A DNA stretch of 64,000 nt, from NCBI RefSeq assembly GCF_002554795.1, contig NZ_PDEQ01000008.1:62001-126000 (forward strand), in the 5' to 3' direction. A model generated the notes under the pieces. It was not told where the DNA came from, did no database searches, and saw only the letters and a list, made by a program, of their open reading frames with translations. Below are positions 7,899-17,367 of this stretch, in pieces. Source of the DNA: Longibacter salinarum (GTDB lineage Bacteria; Bacteroidota; Rhodothermia; Rhodothermales; Salinibacteraceae). Positions within the stretch are counted from its first letter, which is position 1. Every line of letters begins with the position of its first letter. The position numbers and the translations under genes are program-made.

Positions 7899-8172
7899 CA
7901 CCTGCGCTCCTACACTTTCTCTGGAACCCTTTTTGCAACTGGCGGATGTATCCAAGCGTATACGATTTCGCGCCAATGCGCTCAATTTTGTAATCCATCG
8001 ATGGAACGCACCTGCGCCTCACGGAAGTAAACCTGTCTTGATGAGGTGCTTTTAACCGATTCGTCCCTGATCGGGCATCCAGCGAGTTAGAACGGAACGT
8101 CGGCTGGAACCGCTTTCATTACAAATGGATACGGCGCATTGCCTTCAATGGAGATTCTAAGAGGTTGACCGC

Positions 8173-9435
8173 ATGAGAAGCAACGGAACGTCCAACTCTC
8201 CCCGAATCGGTCTCGCCTGCGCCGGCGGCGTCGTTGAGGGGGCTATTTATGAGGTCGGTGCGTTGCGCGCGCTCGATGAGGCCGTCGATGGCGCTTCGCT
8301 CCACGAACTCGACATGTACGTCGGCGTCAGCTCCGGCGCACTGATCGGCTCGTTCCTGGCGAACGGCGTCCCCACACACGAACTTACCCGCGCCATCGTC
8401 TCGGCTGCGTCGGACCCTTCCCTGAACGTCGAGCCCGAGGTCCTCTTTCGACCGGCACTCAGCGAGTACGCCGGACGCATCAAGAAACTGCCGGGAGCTC
8501 TCCTTAACACGCTCAAACATTACGCATGTAACCCGGGCGACTTATCGCTACTCGGGCTCGTGTCTACCCTTGGCTCGCTCGTCCCAACCGGCATCTTCGA
8601 CAACTCTGGACTGGGCGAATTCTTGGAGCGTGCCTTCTCAGAAGGTGGCCGCACGAACGACTTCCGGGAGCTTCGAGCGAAGCTTTTCGTGGTGACGATG
8701 CACCTCGACTCGGCCCGCATCGCAGTATTTGGCGAGCCGGGGCTTGATCATGTGCCGATCTCCAAAGCGATTCAGGCTTCAACGGCCCTCCCCGGGCTCT
8801 ACTGCCCGGTCGAAATCGATGGCCAGTACTATATCGATGGCGTTGCACGACGCACCGTCCACGCCAGCGTCGCCCTGGATGCCGGAGCCGAACTGCTCTT
8901 CTGCATCAATCCGATCGTCCCGGTGAACGTGCAACTTGAGCAGCATGCCGATCGCCTGTTGAAGCGCGACGGAAGCACGCTCGTCGACCATGGCCTCCCA
9001 TCGGTTCTGTCACAAACGTTCCGCGCGATCGTGGACTCGCGCAAGCAGACCGGCTTCAAGAAGTACGAGCACACGCACCCGGACGCGGACCTCATTTTGA
9101 TCGAGCCCGAGTGCGATGACACCAGCCTGTTCTTCTCGAACATCTTCAGCTTCCAAAATCGCCACGACGTGTGCGAGCACGCCTACCAGGCGACGCGCCA
9201 GCACCTCCTCCGTCGAGCCGATGAGATTGCCGCGAAGCTCGAACGCCACGGACTTCGCCTCAACGTGGAGCGCCTTGAGGATGAATCACGGTCGGTCTTC
9301 GACCCGGAACCCGGCGCCCTGCCTTCCGGCTCCCTCAACGGCGACGCGAACTCACCGAAGGAGGTATTCCGGGAAACCGGGCGCGTGCTCGACCGCCTGG
9401 ACGCAATGATCGATCAGATTCAGGCTGCAGCCTGA
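8173..9435 (+). CDS. Patatin-like phospholipase/esterase
   Basis: The 420-residue protein carries the patatin signatures: a glycine-rich oxyanion segment CAGGVVEG (about 16-23), the nucleophile elbow GVSSG with Ser53, and the DG of the catalytic dyad in YYIDGVARR (Asp222). Patatins cleave acyl esters of lipids using a Ser-Asp dyad and act in the cytoplasm or at the membrane. No signal peptide is present. The first motif lacks the arginine of the usual GGGxRG. It follows the PHA granule genes but after a hairpin, so joint transcription is unlikely; a role in granule or membrane lipid turnover is only an inference. An intrinsic terminator follows. Confidence 0.88.
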   Translation: MRSNGTSNSPRIGLACAGGVVEGAIYEVGALRALDEAVDGASLHELDMYVGVSSGALIGSFLANGVPTHELTRAIVSAASDPSLNVEPEVLFRPALSEYAGRIKKLPGALLNTLKHYACNPGDLSLLGLVSTLGSLVPTGIFDNSGLGEFLERAFSEGGRTNDFRELRAKLFVVTMHLDSARIAVFGEPGLDHVPISKAIQASTALPGLYCPVEIDGQYYIDGVARRTVHASVALDAGAELLFCINPIVPVNVQLEQHADRLLKRDGSTLVDHGLPSVLSQTFRAIVDSRKQTGFKKYEHTHPDADLILIEPECDDTSLFFSNIFSFQNRHDVCEHAYQATRQHLLRRADEIAAKLERHGLRLNVERLEDESRSVFDPEPGALPSGSLNGDANSPKEVFRETGRVLDRLDAMIDQIQAAA

Positions 9436-9466
9436 ACGTGCCCCCTTTCTCTGGCGCCGATTGTCT

Positions 9467-9496
9467 GCCGGTCACACGTTCGTGGCCGGCTTTTTT
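9467..9496 (+). terminator. Intrinsic terminator after the patatin gene
   Basis: The stem GCCGGTCAC / GTGGCCGGC (with one T-G wobble) and a 6-nt loop are followed by six T residues, 31 bp after the stop codon. Confidence 0.85.
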
Positions 9497-9571
9497 GTTG
9501 CCCCCTCATCACGACCATCGTGAGCTACGCGCGGGCATCACGGTCGCCCAACCTCAGCCGACTGAATCGCA

Positions 9572-10906
9572 TCAGGAAAAGGAGCGGTCCGGAAGCGGGT
9601 CATCCTTAAGCGACCAACGATACGACCCCTCCATCGCCCGGCGCTCCGACTCGGATAGACCGCGATACCCGCATGGCGGACGCCGTATTTCTCGAAGCAG
9701 GGCAACCGCCAACCAGCCCAGGGGCACGTACCACGACGCAAGATCCAGGTCTTTCATTAGACCACGCCAGCCATGGGCTTCCTCTGTTCGCCGGACGTTT
9801 CGCTCGTGATGTCCGTAGGAAACCGGCCATCCAAATGGAGTGGCCCCGAAGGCCCGCTTCCCGAGGTGACGAAGATGACGCAGAAGATCGGATAGATCAT
9901 ACGGCTTTTCTCCGTGCTCATCGACCGCATCGTCCAGCATCGACTGGCTCCGTCTGCGTACCTGCTCCGCCACGCGGGCCAGTTCGCGACGATCCGGGTC
10001 CTCTAAATCCGTGCATCCGGCGTCACGAAGCATCTTGCGGACGTTAATCGGGTCCTGGATGACGAATGTCATCTGGCAGGGAAACGCCAGGTAAAAGGCA
10101 AAGGGCAGCAGGGCTGCGATCGGTGCAATCGGAAGCGGAACGAACGGAACCCCGAGATACTTTCGCGACAGGCGGTCGAGCGCGTCAAACGTGATACTGG
10201 CCGGGTTGACCCACTCCGCATTGACGATGCTGACGGGATATACCGGTGCGTCGTGCCGCGCGGCCATTAGAACGAAACTCCGCGAGAAGGGCTGAAGCTG
10301 ATACCGCCGGAGAAAGCCTTTCGCGATACCCGGTACGCCCTCCGGATAATAAATCAACCGATCGCCGCGGTCCAGAAGACGATCGAAGTTGCCAACGGTC
10401 ATGTCGACCCCGCCCACGCGGCGCCACCAGTTATCCATGTCGAAAGGCCGCATCCACCACGTCGCCGCCAGCTCGGGCGTGTACACCGATCGAAACTTGC
10501 TCTCCTTTGTTAGTCCGTCTTCGCGCCACATCAACGCGTCGAGCACGATGGCGTCGTGAGGAAAGGCATTGCCACTGTGATTCGGTGCAACGACGATCGG
10601 TCCGTCTGAAGGCAGCTTCTCCTGCCCGATCAGCCGCGCACGGAAGTAGTGGTCAATGATATCGTACATCGGCCCGTCGTCGGCCAGCCGGTACAGATAG
10701 TCCCAGTCGATGGGGTCATGCGGTGCCGAATGCCGACCGCTGCGTCGTGACGTCCTCGTCTGATGCGAACTCGCCTGGTGCGCATCGCCGGAGGCACGTT
10801 CTTCTGAACGAGTCGCCGATGAGCGACCCGAATGCGACGCTGCCGGACCATCAACGGCTGTCCGGTTGTCGGTCGAGTCGTCACGAGAAGAGCGTGATCG
10901 ATCCAT
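9572..10906 (-). CDS. Lysophospholipid/diacylglycerol acyltransferase-like protein
   Basis: Of 444 residues, the first 65 are a polar Ser/Arg/His-rich extension. The acyltransferase core follows, with APNHSGNAFPHD (His110, Asp118) as block I and YYPEGVPG (188-190) in place of FPEGTRS. The His-to-Asp distance is longer than in the PlsC HX4D motif, resembling the NHSG subgroup related to TMEM68 and DGAT-type enzymes. A hydrophobic stretch (PIAPIAALLPFAFYLAF) may anchor it to the membrane. It likely transfers acyl chains to a glycerolipid. The exact start is uncertain because of the low-complexity N terminus. It converges on the patatin gene. Confidence 0.8.
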   Translation of the reverse strand: MDRSRSSRDDSTDNRTAVDGPAASHSGRSSATRSEERASGDAHQASSHQTRTSRRSGRHSAPHDPIDWDYLYRLADDGPMYDIIDHYFRARLIGQEKLPSDGPIVVAPNHSGNAFPHDAIVLDALMWREDGLTKESKFRSVYTPELAATWWMRPFDMDNWWRRVGGVDMTVGNFDRLLDRGDRLIYYPEGVPGIAKGFLRRYQLQPFSRSFVLMAARHDAPVYPVSIVNAEWVNPASITFDALDRLSRKYLGVPFVPLPIAPIAALLPFAFYLAFPCQMTFVIQDPINVRKMLRDAGCTDLEDPDRRELARVAEQVRRRSQSMLDDAVDEHGEKPYDLSDLLRHLRHLGKRAFGATPFGWPVSYGHHERNVRRTEEAHGWRGLMKDLDLASWYVPLGWLAVALLREIRRPPCGYRGLSESERRAMEGSYRWSLKDDPLPDRSFS

Positions 10907-11233
10907 AGCACGGAGGACGTCTGGCGAACAGTCCGAGAGATGAAATGGGCAGCGCCGGGTTCATAGCAACCTACGTGACAGCACGGGCGGATGCCAACTA
11001 TGGCCCACGCATCCATCATGTGCGATGGGATCGTCGATACGCTAATCACCCGACGCACTGATTGCGGGGCGCGAAAACAACAACTCGTAACACCATCACA
11101 AGATGAGAGGCTGTTGACCCATCCAAGCGCGTTCAATGTAGTTTTGGCGCCCCCGACGATCATCCTGAGGCTGAAATGAGCACCTATCTCCCGGTTCTTT
11201 CCACCTCAAGCAAGAATAAAGGCCGACTTAAGG
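10907..11233. other. Intergenic region between divergent genes, with one candidate promoter
   Basis: No gene is recognised. TTGACC at 11114-11119 and TGTAGT at 11137-11142 are spaced by 17 bp and could form a sigma-70-type promoter for the rightward collar gene. The match of the second hexamer is only moderate. Confidence 0.35.
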
Positions 11234-12316
11234 GTGAGATCCACTACCTTCTCTGACCGCCCAACCCAAGCTCTCCCCTCACGTCTCGATTTCATGCGCG
11301 AACTGATTGCCGCCCCCTCGCTGTCCGCTCTATCCCAATCGACCGGCTCTTCCCTCTCGGTGACAACCGACGACGCCCCTGTCGTTCTGCGAATTGCAGA
11401 CGTGCAGCCGGCCTCAAGCCAGCAGGAGGGCTACGAAAGCTTCTCCCTCATCCTGACCGGGCCCGGGAGCTTACCAAGCGGCGTCTACCGTGTGGAGCAT
11501 GATGCTCTCGGCCCGTTCGACCTGTGCCTGAACCCGACGTGGGCGAATCACGGCAACCCCGAGACCTGGGAGTACGAGGCGGTTTTCAATCGGGCCGTGG
11601 CGGCGGAAACGAAAGAAGTTGTAGAATCTTCCGCCTTACAGGAAACGTCGTCGCGGCGAGGGTTCTTCTCACGAATGGCTGCAGCAGCGGCCGGCGGGGG
11701 AATCATCACCGGGCTCTTCGGTAGCGATTCGGCACAGGCGCGACCAACGGAACGATCCGCCGGAGTCTCCGGTGCCCCTCTGGCTTACGAGCCCCTCATC
11801 GGAGGCATTGGAATGTTCGGCGGCAACTTCGCCCCTCGAAACTGGGCCAACTGCGATGGACAGCTTCTGGCGATTTCGCAGAACACCGCGCTCTTTTCCA
11901 TTCTCGGCACCATCTACGGCGGCGACGGTCGGACAACCTTTGCAGTGCCCGATCTGCGTGGTCGCGTGCCGATTCACGCCGGACAGGGCCCCGGTCTCAC
12001 CTCGCGAAATCAAGGCCAGAGTGGCGGCACGGAAACCGAGACGCTCGCAGCCGCGCAAATCCCGAACCACAGCCACCCGGCGTCGCTCCCCGTCACATCC
12101 GCAGAAGGAGATGCCACCTCCCCCGACGGAAACGCGCTCGGTGCCCAACCGAACTCACGCGGCACGCAGCCGATCTACAGCACCAACGCAACCAACGGAA
12201 CGATGGACGTGAATAGCGCGGCTGTCGGCGGGTCGCAGTCCCACAACAACATGCCGCCCTTCGCCGTGATTCGCTACGTCATCGCGCTCACGGGCATTTT
12301 CCCGTCCCGCAACTAA
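11234..12316 (+). CDS. DUF6916-like domain, internal Tat motif and phage tail collar domain fusion
   Basis: The 360-residue product has three parts. Residues about 40-125 resemble DUF6916 (LTGPGSLPSGVYRVEHDALGPF). Residues 139-165 form a twin-arginine-like segment (SSRRGFFSRMAA followed by a small-residue hydrophobic stretch ending SAQA). Residues about 185-360 are a microcystin-dependent/tail collar protein (GMFGGNFAPRNWANCDGQ, QNTALFSILGTIYGGDG, VPDLRGRVPIH, IPNHSH). Collar proteins of this type occur in phage tails and also as free bacterial surface proteins. The start is GTG at 11234; an ATG at 11294 is the alternative. A Tat signal in the middle of a protein is odd, so either the first part is cytoplasmic or the first 120 residues are cleaved. 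Confidence 0.82.
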   Translation: MRSTTFSDRPTQALPSRLDFMRELIAAPSLSALSQSTGSSLSVTTDDAPVVLRIADVQPASSQQEGYESFSLILTGPGSLPSGVYRVEHDALGPFDLCLNPTWANHGNPETWEYEAVFNRAVAAETKEVVESSALQETSSRRGFFSRMAAAAAGGGIITGLFGSDSAQARPTERSAGVSGAPLAYEPLIGGIGMFGGNFAPRNWANCDGQLLAISQNTALFSILGTIYGGDGRTTFAVPDLRGRVPIHAGQGPGLTSRNQGQSGGTETETLAAAQIPNHSHPASLPVTSAEGDATSPDGNALGAQPNSRGTQPIYSTNATNGTMDVNSAAVGGSQSHNNMPPFAVIRYVIALTGIFPSRN

Positions 12317-12367
12317 CGGCTATAGGCGATCACTTCCATCGTTCTCTTTCCCTATCTGCCGTTATCC

Positions 12368-14068
12368 ATGTTGTCGACGCTACTTATCACCTACTGCAGA
12401 CGGATCGTTTGTCTTGCGGCTCTTTTCACCCTCTGTTGCGGTCCGAACGCATCCGCACAGTACGCAGAACAGACCGGTACGAATAATCCATTCGACGGCA
12501 TCACCGCCCTCTCCTCGGCAAACGCGCTGGACGCCGTCGCGGGAGACTTCGACTCCGACGGCGACATCGACCTGCTCGCCTACGACGGCTCGAGTGAACG
12601 CTTTTACCAGAACGATGGAACGGCCACGTTCACCGAGCAGACCGGCGCTCAAAACCCATTCGACGGCGTCGCCCTCGTTTTCGGCACACGCGGTCGGACC
12701 TTCGTAGGAGATGTGGACGGAGACACCGACACCGACATCGTTGACTTCCGACCGGCGACGGGCACGTTCGCTTTCATCGAGAACACGGACGGATCAACGT
12801 ACACCGACCAGACGGGCACGAACAATCCATTCGACGGCATCCAGGTCTCGGGTAACCAGACATCTGTGGATGCCGTGTTTGGAGACTTCGACACGGACGA
12901 TGACATCGACCTCCTGGTCTTCGACGGCTCTACGGAACGGTACTACGAGAATGACGGGAGCGGCACCTTCACAGAGCAGACCGGCGCGTCGAACCCATTC
13001 GATGGGATCGCTCAGGCCTTCTGGACGAACACCACGACGCTCGTTCGGGACTTCGACGGCGACGGGGATGTGGACCTCGCCTCGCGGGACGGCTCAGCCA
13101 GCGGGACCGCCGCGTGGATCTACATGGAGAACACGGACGGCTCGACATACGCGGACCGGAGCGGCGCCGCCTTTCCGCTCGACAACGTGGCCGTTGACGC
13201 CACACAGAATAGCGTCGCGATCACCACGGGCGACTTTAACCTGGACGGGTCGCTGGACCTGCTCGCCTACGAGGGCACCAGCCAAACCTTTTACGCAGGC
13301 GACGGAGCGGGAACGTACACGGCTCAGACGGGGACGAGCAACCCGTTCGACGGCGTCACACCAGCCCTTCAGGTATTCGCAACGACTCTTCCGGTGAACG
13401 TGAATCCGGTGGTCGATGACGACATCGACATCACCTTTGGTGAGAATGACGCACTCCGTTTCATCGAGCGAACGGGCCAGGGCGTTATCCCCGTCGAACT
13501 CGCCCGCTTCAACGGCCAGATGGACGGAGACGCGGTTCAGCTTACCTGGGAAACGTTGTCTGAAACCAACAATGCCGGCTTCGACGTGCAACGACGCATT
13601 AGCACGACGTCGAATGCTCAATCCGGCATGTGGACGACGCTACAACACGTCCGCGGTGCCGGCACTACGAGCACCCCCCAGAACTACCGGTTCACCGATT
13701 CTGCAATCCCGTTCGACGCCAACTGGATTACATACCGGCTGCGACAGATCGACATTGACGGCACCACGGCCCTGTCTGACGAAATCCGGATCCGCCCTGA
13801 CGCACTCAAGCAGCTCACGCTTCGTCCCGCCTACCCAAACCCGGTGCGCGAATCCACCACCATCGAATTCGGCACCCCGGACGCCCGGCGCGTCACGCTT
13901 CAGCTCTTTGACGTAATGGGACGAAACGTCCGCACGTTGTTCGAAGCAGACGTGGTGGGCCGCGAGTCCGTCACGATTCGCACAGACGGTCTGGCGAGCG
14001 GTCTCTACTTCGTCCGACTCCAGTCTGAGGGTCAGACACGCACCGAGCGATTCGTCGTCGTCCGCTGA
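12368..14068 (+). CDS. Secreted FG-GAP/VCBS repeat protein with type IX secretion sorting domain
   Basis: The protein (566 residues) has a signal peptide ending near NASAQ (about residue 30). It then has about six tandem repeats of roughly 56 residues, each opening with a YxEQTGxxNPFDGI segment and containing a calcium-binding aspartate loop such as GDFDSDGDIDLL. A beta-rich middle (from VIPVELARFNGQ) is followed by a C-terminal domain of about 80 residues beginning LRPAYPNPVRESTTIEF and including GLASGLYFVRL, the type A sorting signal of the type IX secretion system. It should therefore be exported and attached to the surface or released. FG-GAP repeats form beta-propellers, often in adhesins. 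The DNA repeats are similar enough to suggest recent duplication. Confidence 0.88.
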   Translation: MLSTLLITYCRRIVCLAALFTLCCGPNASAQYAEQTGTNNPFDGITALSSANALDAVAGDFDSDGDIDLLAYDGSSERFYQNDGTATFTEQTGAQNPFDGVALVFGTRGRTFVGDVDGDTDTDIVDFRPATGTFAFIENTDGSTYTDQTGTNNPFDGIQVSGNQTSVDAVFGDFDTDDDIDLLVFDGSTERYYENDGSGTFTEQTGASNPFDGIAQAFWTNTTTLVRDFDGDGDVDLASRDGSASGTAAWIYMENTDGSTYADRSGAAFPLDNVAVDATQNSVAITTGDFNLDGSLDLLAYEGTSQTFYAGDGAGTYTAQTGTSNPFDGVTPALQVFATTLPVNVNPVVDDDIDITFGENDALRFIERTGQGVIPVELARFNGQMDGDAVQLTWETLSETNNAGFDVQRRISTTSNAQSGMWTTLQHVRGAGTTSTPQNYRFTDSAIPFDANWITYRLRQIDIDGTTALSDEIRIRPDALKQLTLRPAYPNPVRESTTIEFGTPDARRVTLQLFDVMGRNVRTLFEADVVGRESVTIRTDGLASGLYFVRLQSEGQTRTERFVVVR

Positions 14069-14117
14069 CCGGTTGCCGTTCACGGATCGTGTGCCCGCTG
14101 GAAATCGGCTTCGAGCA

Positions 14118-15965
14118 CTACCGGGCGAAGAGCGCCAGGAGGCCGCCGATAATGAAGAGTGGAATCGAGAGCCACAGCGGTCCGCCCTGAACGACGGCGA
14201 CGACCCCGCCGACGATGCACGAGCCTGCGATTATGCCACTTCGAAGACCCGCAATTGGGTCGTCCGTTGACAGGCGGGTGCTCATACGCTCCTCTGCGAA
14301 GGACACGCCCTGCGACATCAACTGAGGGAGCTGCATCACGGCGTCGACAAATTCCGGCGCGTTGCTCACGAGCTCCCGCCCGAGAGCTCGCGGGTCGAAC
14401 CGGTCACGGAAGATGTCCTGAACGTGGCGGCGTGAGACGGCCACGACATCGAGATCCGGGTCGAGCGTGCGCCCGACGCCCTCGAACGTGACGAGGGCTT
14501 TCACCATAAGGGTCATTTCGACAGGAAAGAAGACGTGATACCGCCCGCCGAGGCTTAAGGACTGCAGGATCACCTGCGCGAAACTGATTTCGCCCTGCTT
14601 GCTCCGCATCAGGAAATGGCGGGCCATATCCGCCACCGCGCGCTGGAATCCCTGCGGGTCCCCGCCTTCGCCGATGCGCGCCATGCTAAGCAGGTGACGC
14701 GAGGCATTTTCCACGTCCCCACGCACGAGAGCGTAATAGTAATATAGCATCCGGCGCTTCAGCTTCGAATTGAAACGTCCCACCATCCCGAGATCGATAA
14801 ACCCGATCTTGAGATCCTTCGGTCGCTCGCCCGGCATGATCATCAGGTTGCCCGCATGCAGATCGGCATGGAAGAACCCGTCGTCGTAGAGCATCCGGAT
14901 GATGGACGCCGCCCCCAGGTCGATGACCCGCTGCCGCTCCTCTTCGCTCAATGCAAGCGAGGCCGCAGAGCCCGGACGAATGCCTTCCAGAAACTCCATC
15001 GTCAGGACGTCATCCGAGCTCAGACTCCGGTAGATATCGGGAAACACGATGCCCGGCATGTCCTGGAAGTTCGCCGCGAAGACCTCCGCATTATCCGCCT
15101 CGTAGGTGTAGTCGACCTCGCGCCGGGTATAGGAGCTAAACTCCTCGATAATCTGCGAGGGTTGGTACCGCGGCAGGATCCACTGCAGGAAGACGCCGAA
15201 AAACTCGAGCAGCTTCAGGTCGGACGTGATGACGTCGCGGATGCCGGGCTTGATCACCTTCACCACCACCTCGTCGCCGCCTCGCGTCACCGCGCGGTGC
15301 GCCTGAGCGATGGACGCCGACCCGATCGGTTCGGGGTCGATAGACTCGAAAAGCAGATCGACCGGCGTCTCGAGGTCCCGCTCGATGATGGCCTGCACCT
15401 GCTCGAAAGGAATCGCAGGCAGGTGATCCATCAGGCTCTCCAGCTCCCGCGTAATCGCGTCGGGAAGCAGATCCTCACGGATCGCCATGATCTGCCCGAG
15501 CTTGGTAAACGTCGGGCCGAGAATCTCCAGCCGCCGCCGTAGTTGCACTGGAAACGGTTTGTCGCGCAGGTCGCGCTTCACGAGCGGGCGCAGCAGAAAT
15601 GCCAGCAGACGCCGTCCGGGCGAGCGCAACCGCTTCTTCTGCCGATCCGGAAGCGACCGGACGTACGCCAAATGCCCGCCCATGAGCAGGCCCGCCACGT
15701 GGCGATAGACCGTAAAAAATCGCCGGATCGCCCCACGATAGGGCGCTAACGGGTCGAAGTCGGCAAGCGGTGACTTCTTTTTGGATGACGATCGCGGCTC
15801 ATGCTCGACCGGCAGCGTATCAGATGTCTCCCCCACGCCGTCACCCGAAATCGGCTCTCGAAGGGCCGGCGGGATTCCCTCTTCGGATGTCGACTCTCCA
15901 GACGCATCCCCGTTTGGCGGGGACGCCTGCGACGTCGATCGAGATGTAGAGTGGGCGTCGGCCAT
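14118..15965 (-). CDS. UbiB/ADCK-family protein kinase-like protein (ABC1 family)
   Basis: The 615-residue product starts with about 65 Ser/Thr/Glu-rich residues, then the UbiB-type atypical kinase domain. The N-terminal KxGQ motif (TKLGQ, 155-158), the alanine-rich loop PIGSASIAQAH (about 213-223), the ATP lysine in VVVKVIK (Lys236), HADLHAGN (366-373) and the metal-binding IDLG (Asp391) are all visible. Two C-terminal membrane helices (GIIAGSCIVGGVVAVV and LSIPLFIIGGLLALF) match the family. UbiB proteins support ubiquinone or other isoprenoid quinone lipid handling at the membrane. Start at 15965 is chosen because the upstream extension from 16121 lies in probable promoter DNA; both readings are possible. 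Confidence 0.9.
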   Translation of the reverse strand: MADAHSTSRSTSQASPPNGDASGESTSEEGIPPALREPISGDGVGETSDTLPVEHEPRSSSKKKSPLADFDPLAPYRGAIRRFFTVYRHVAGLLMGGHLAYVRSLPDRQKKRLRSPGRRLLAFLLRPLVKRDLRDKPFPVQLRRRLEILGPTFTKLGQIMAIREDLLPDAITRELESLMDHLPAIPFEQVQAIIERDLETPVDLLFESIDPEPIGSASIAQAHRAVTRGGDEVVVKVIKPGIRDVITSDLKLLEFFGVFLQWILPRYQPSQIIEEFSSYTRREVDYTYEADNAEVFAANFQDMPGIVFPDIYRSLSSDDVLTMEFLEGIRPGSAASLALSEEERQRVIDLGAASIIRMLYDDGFFHADLHAGNLMIMPGERPKDLKIGFIDLGMVGRFNSKLKRRMLYYYYALVRGDVENASRHLLSMARIGEGGDPQGFQRAVADMARHFLMRSKQGEISFAQVILQSLSLGGRYHVFFPVEMTLMVKALVTFEGVGRTLDPDLDVVAVSRRHVQDIFRDRFDPRALGRELVSNAPEFVDAVMQLPQLMSQGVSFAEERMSTRLSTDDPIAGLRSGIIAGSCIVGGVVAVVQGGPLWLSIPLFIIGGLLALFAR

Positions 15966-16235
15966 CCGAAGTTCGACAGGGAAAAGGAAAAGCGCCGGAA
16001 GCAATCCTACCGGGACCGTCGGTTCATTCTCAACCGCCAATCTCCTTTGTTGGTTCTTCGTCGGTAAGAAGCGGAGTGGACCGTCAGAATGCAAATCCAC
16101 GCTATTTAGAGGATACGACACCGCCCGTGGTTAACACCGTTAATTTTTTCAGGGAAATGTCTTGCACCGGCGCCCGGAAGCGCTTACTTTAACGATCCCT
16201 TCGAATCATTGCCTCTCTCCGTACGCCGTCGACCC

Positions 16236-17294
16236 ATGATCTTCCTGACTGGCTTCCCCGGCTTCCTGGGCACCCGCTTCGTTCGAGCATTGGCCGAACA
16301 ACACCCAGAGAGCTCGTTTCTCCTCCTAATCCAGCCCAAGTTCGACGCGCAGGCCCGAGGCGTACTGCAAGACCTCGGCCTCACGGACCGGGCCGAACTT
16401 GTCCATGGTGATATCACCGAACCGGATCTCGGCCTCGGCACCCGGCACGACGAGCTGGCCGAACAGGTGACCCGGGCCTTCCACCTGGCTGCGGTCTACG
16501 ATCTATCGATTCCCCGTGAGATTGGCTGGAAAGTAAACGTGGACGGCACGCGGCATGTCGTCGATTTCCTCGAGCAGGCCCCTGACCTCGAGGTGTTTGG
16601 CTACATCAGCACGGCCTACGTGTCGGGCAAGCGCACAGGCGTTGTTCGCGAGGACGAACTGGTGCACGACACGGGCTTCAAAAATTTCTACGAGGAGACG
16701 AAGTACCACGCCGAGGTCATCGTGCAGGGTCGAATGGACGCGGTACCAACGATCATATTCCGCCCGGCCGTCGTCGTCGGCGACTCGGAGACCGGAGAAA
16801 CGGCCAAGTTCGACGGCCCCTACTTTATCCTGAAGGCGCTCCAGAAGCTTCCGCCCGTGACGCTGATGACGCGCATCGGAAGTGGCACGCGCGAGGTCAA
16901 CCTGGTACCGGTGGACTATGTCATCGATGCCATGACCTACCTCCAGAATCAGGAGGAGAACATCGGCAAGACGTTCCACCTCACGGACCCGAACCCGCTG
17001 ACGACGCAGGGCGTGATGGAGACATTTACGGAGCTCCTCGACATGAAGGTCGCATACGTGCCCATCCCGCCAGCCGTCGCACGCGCCCTGATGAGCACCG
17101 GCGTCGGACGCTTTCTTGGCATCTCCCCGGAGCTAATCGACTACTTCGACCACCCCGTTCACTACGATACGTCAGACGTGGAAAACGCACTCAAGGGAAG
17201 CGGAATTCGCTGCCCGCGGCTCCCGGAGTACGCCCCCAACATGGTCGACTTTATGCAAAAGCACGCCGAGCTCCGCAGCGATGCAATGTATTAG
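16236..17294 (+). CDS. NAD(P)-dependent extended SDR, fatty acyl-CoA reductase-like
   Basis: The protein (352 residues) has an N-terminal Rossmann motif TGFPGFLG (5-12), the substrate loop ISTAYVSGK (124-132), and the catalytic pair Tyr152/Lys156 in YEETK. The domain order and the sequence around VNVDGTRHVVDF fit the NAD-binding-4 group, which includes fatty acyl-CoA reductases and other thioester or sugar-nucleotide reductases. The substrate is not certain. The ATG at 16236 puts the cofactor motif at the extreme N terminus, normal for this family. Its stop codon is immediately followed by a G-rich heptamer array and an IS3 remnant. Confidence 0.8.
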   Translation: MIFLTGFPGFLGTRFVRALAEQHPESSFLLLIQPKFDAQARGVLQDLGLTDRAELVHGDITEPDLGLGTRHDELAEQVTRAFHLAAVYDLSIPREIGWKVNVDGTRHVVDFLEQAPDLEVFGYISTAYVSGKRTGVVREDELVHDTGFKNFYEETKYHAEVIVQGRMDAVPTIIFRPAVVVGDSETGETAKFDGPYFILKALQKLPPVTLMTRIGSGTREVNLVPVDYVIDAMTYLQNQEENIGKTFHLTDPNPLTTQGVMETFTELLDMKVAYVPIPPAVARALMSTGVGRFLGISPELIDYFDHPVHYDTSDVENALKGSGIRCPRLPEYAPNMVDFMQKHAELRSDAMY

Positions 17295-17367
17295 TGGGGT
17301 TTGGGGTGTGGGGTTTGGGGTGTGGGGTTTGGGGTGTGGGAAAGGGGGAGCGGGAGTGTGGGTGTGC
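17295..17367. repeat. GGGGTKT heptamer array (G-quadruplex-prone) after the SDR stop
   Basis: Starting one base after the TAG at 17292-17294, the coding strand alternates GGGGTTT and GGGGTGT three times (17296-17340), then decays into G-rich sequence. Runs of four G separated by three bases are a textbook G-quadruplex pattern and resemble telomeric repeats. The array runs directly into the transposase remnant. Confidence 0.8.
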
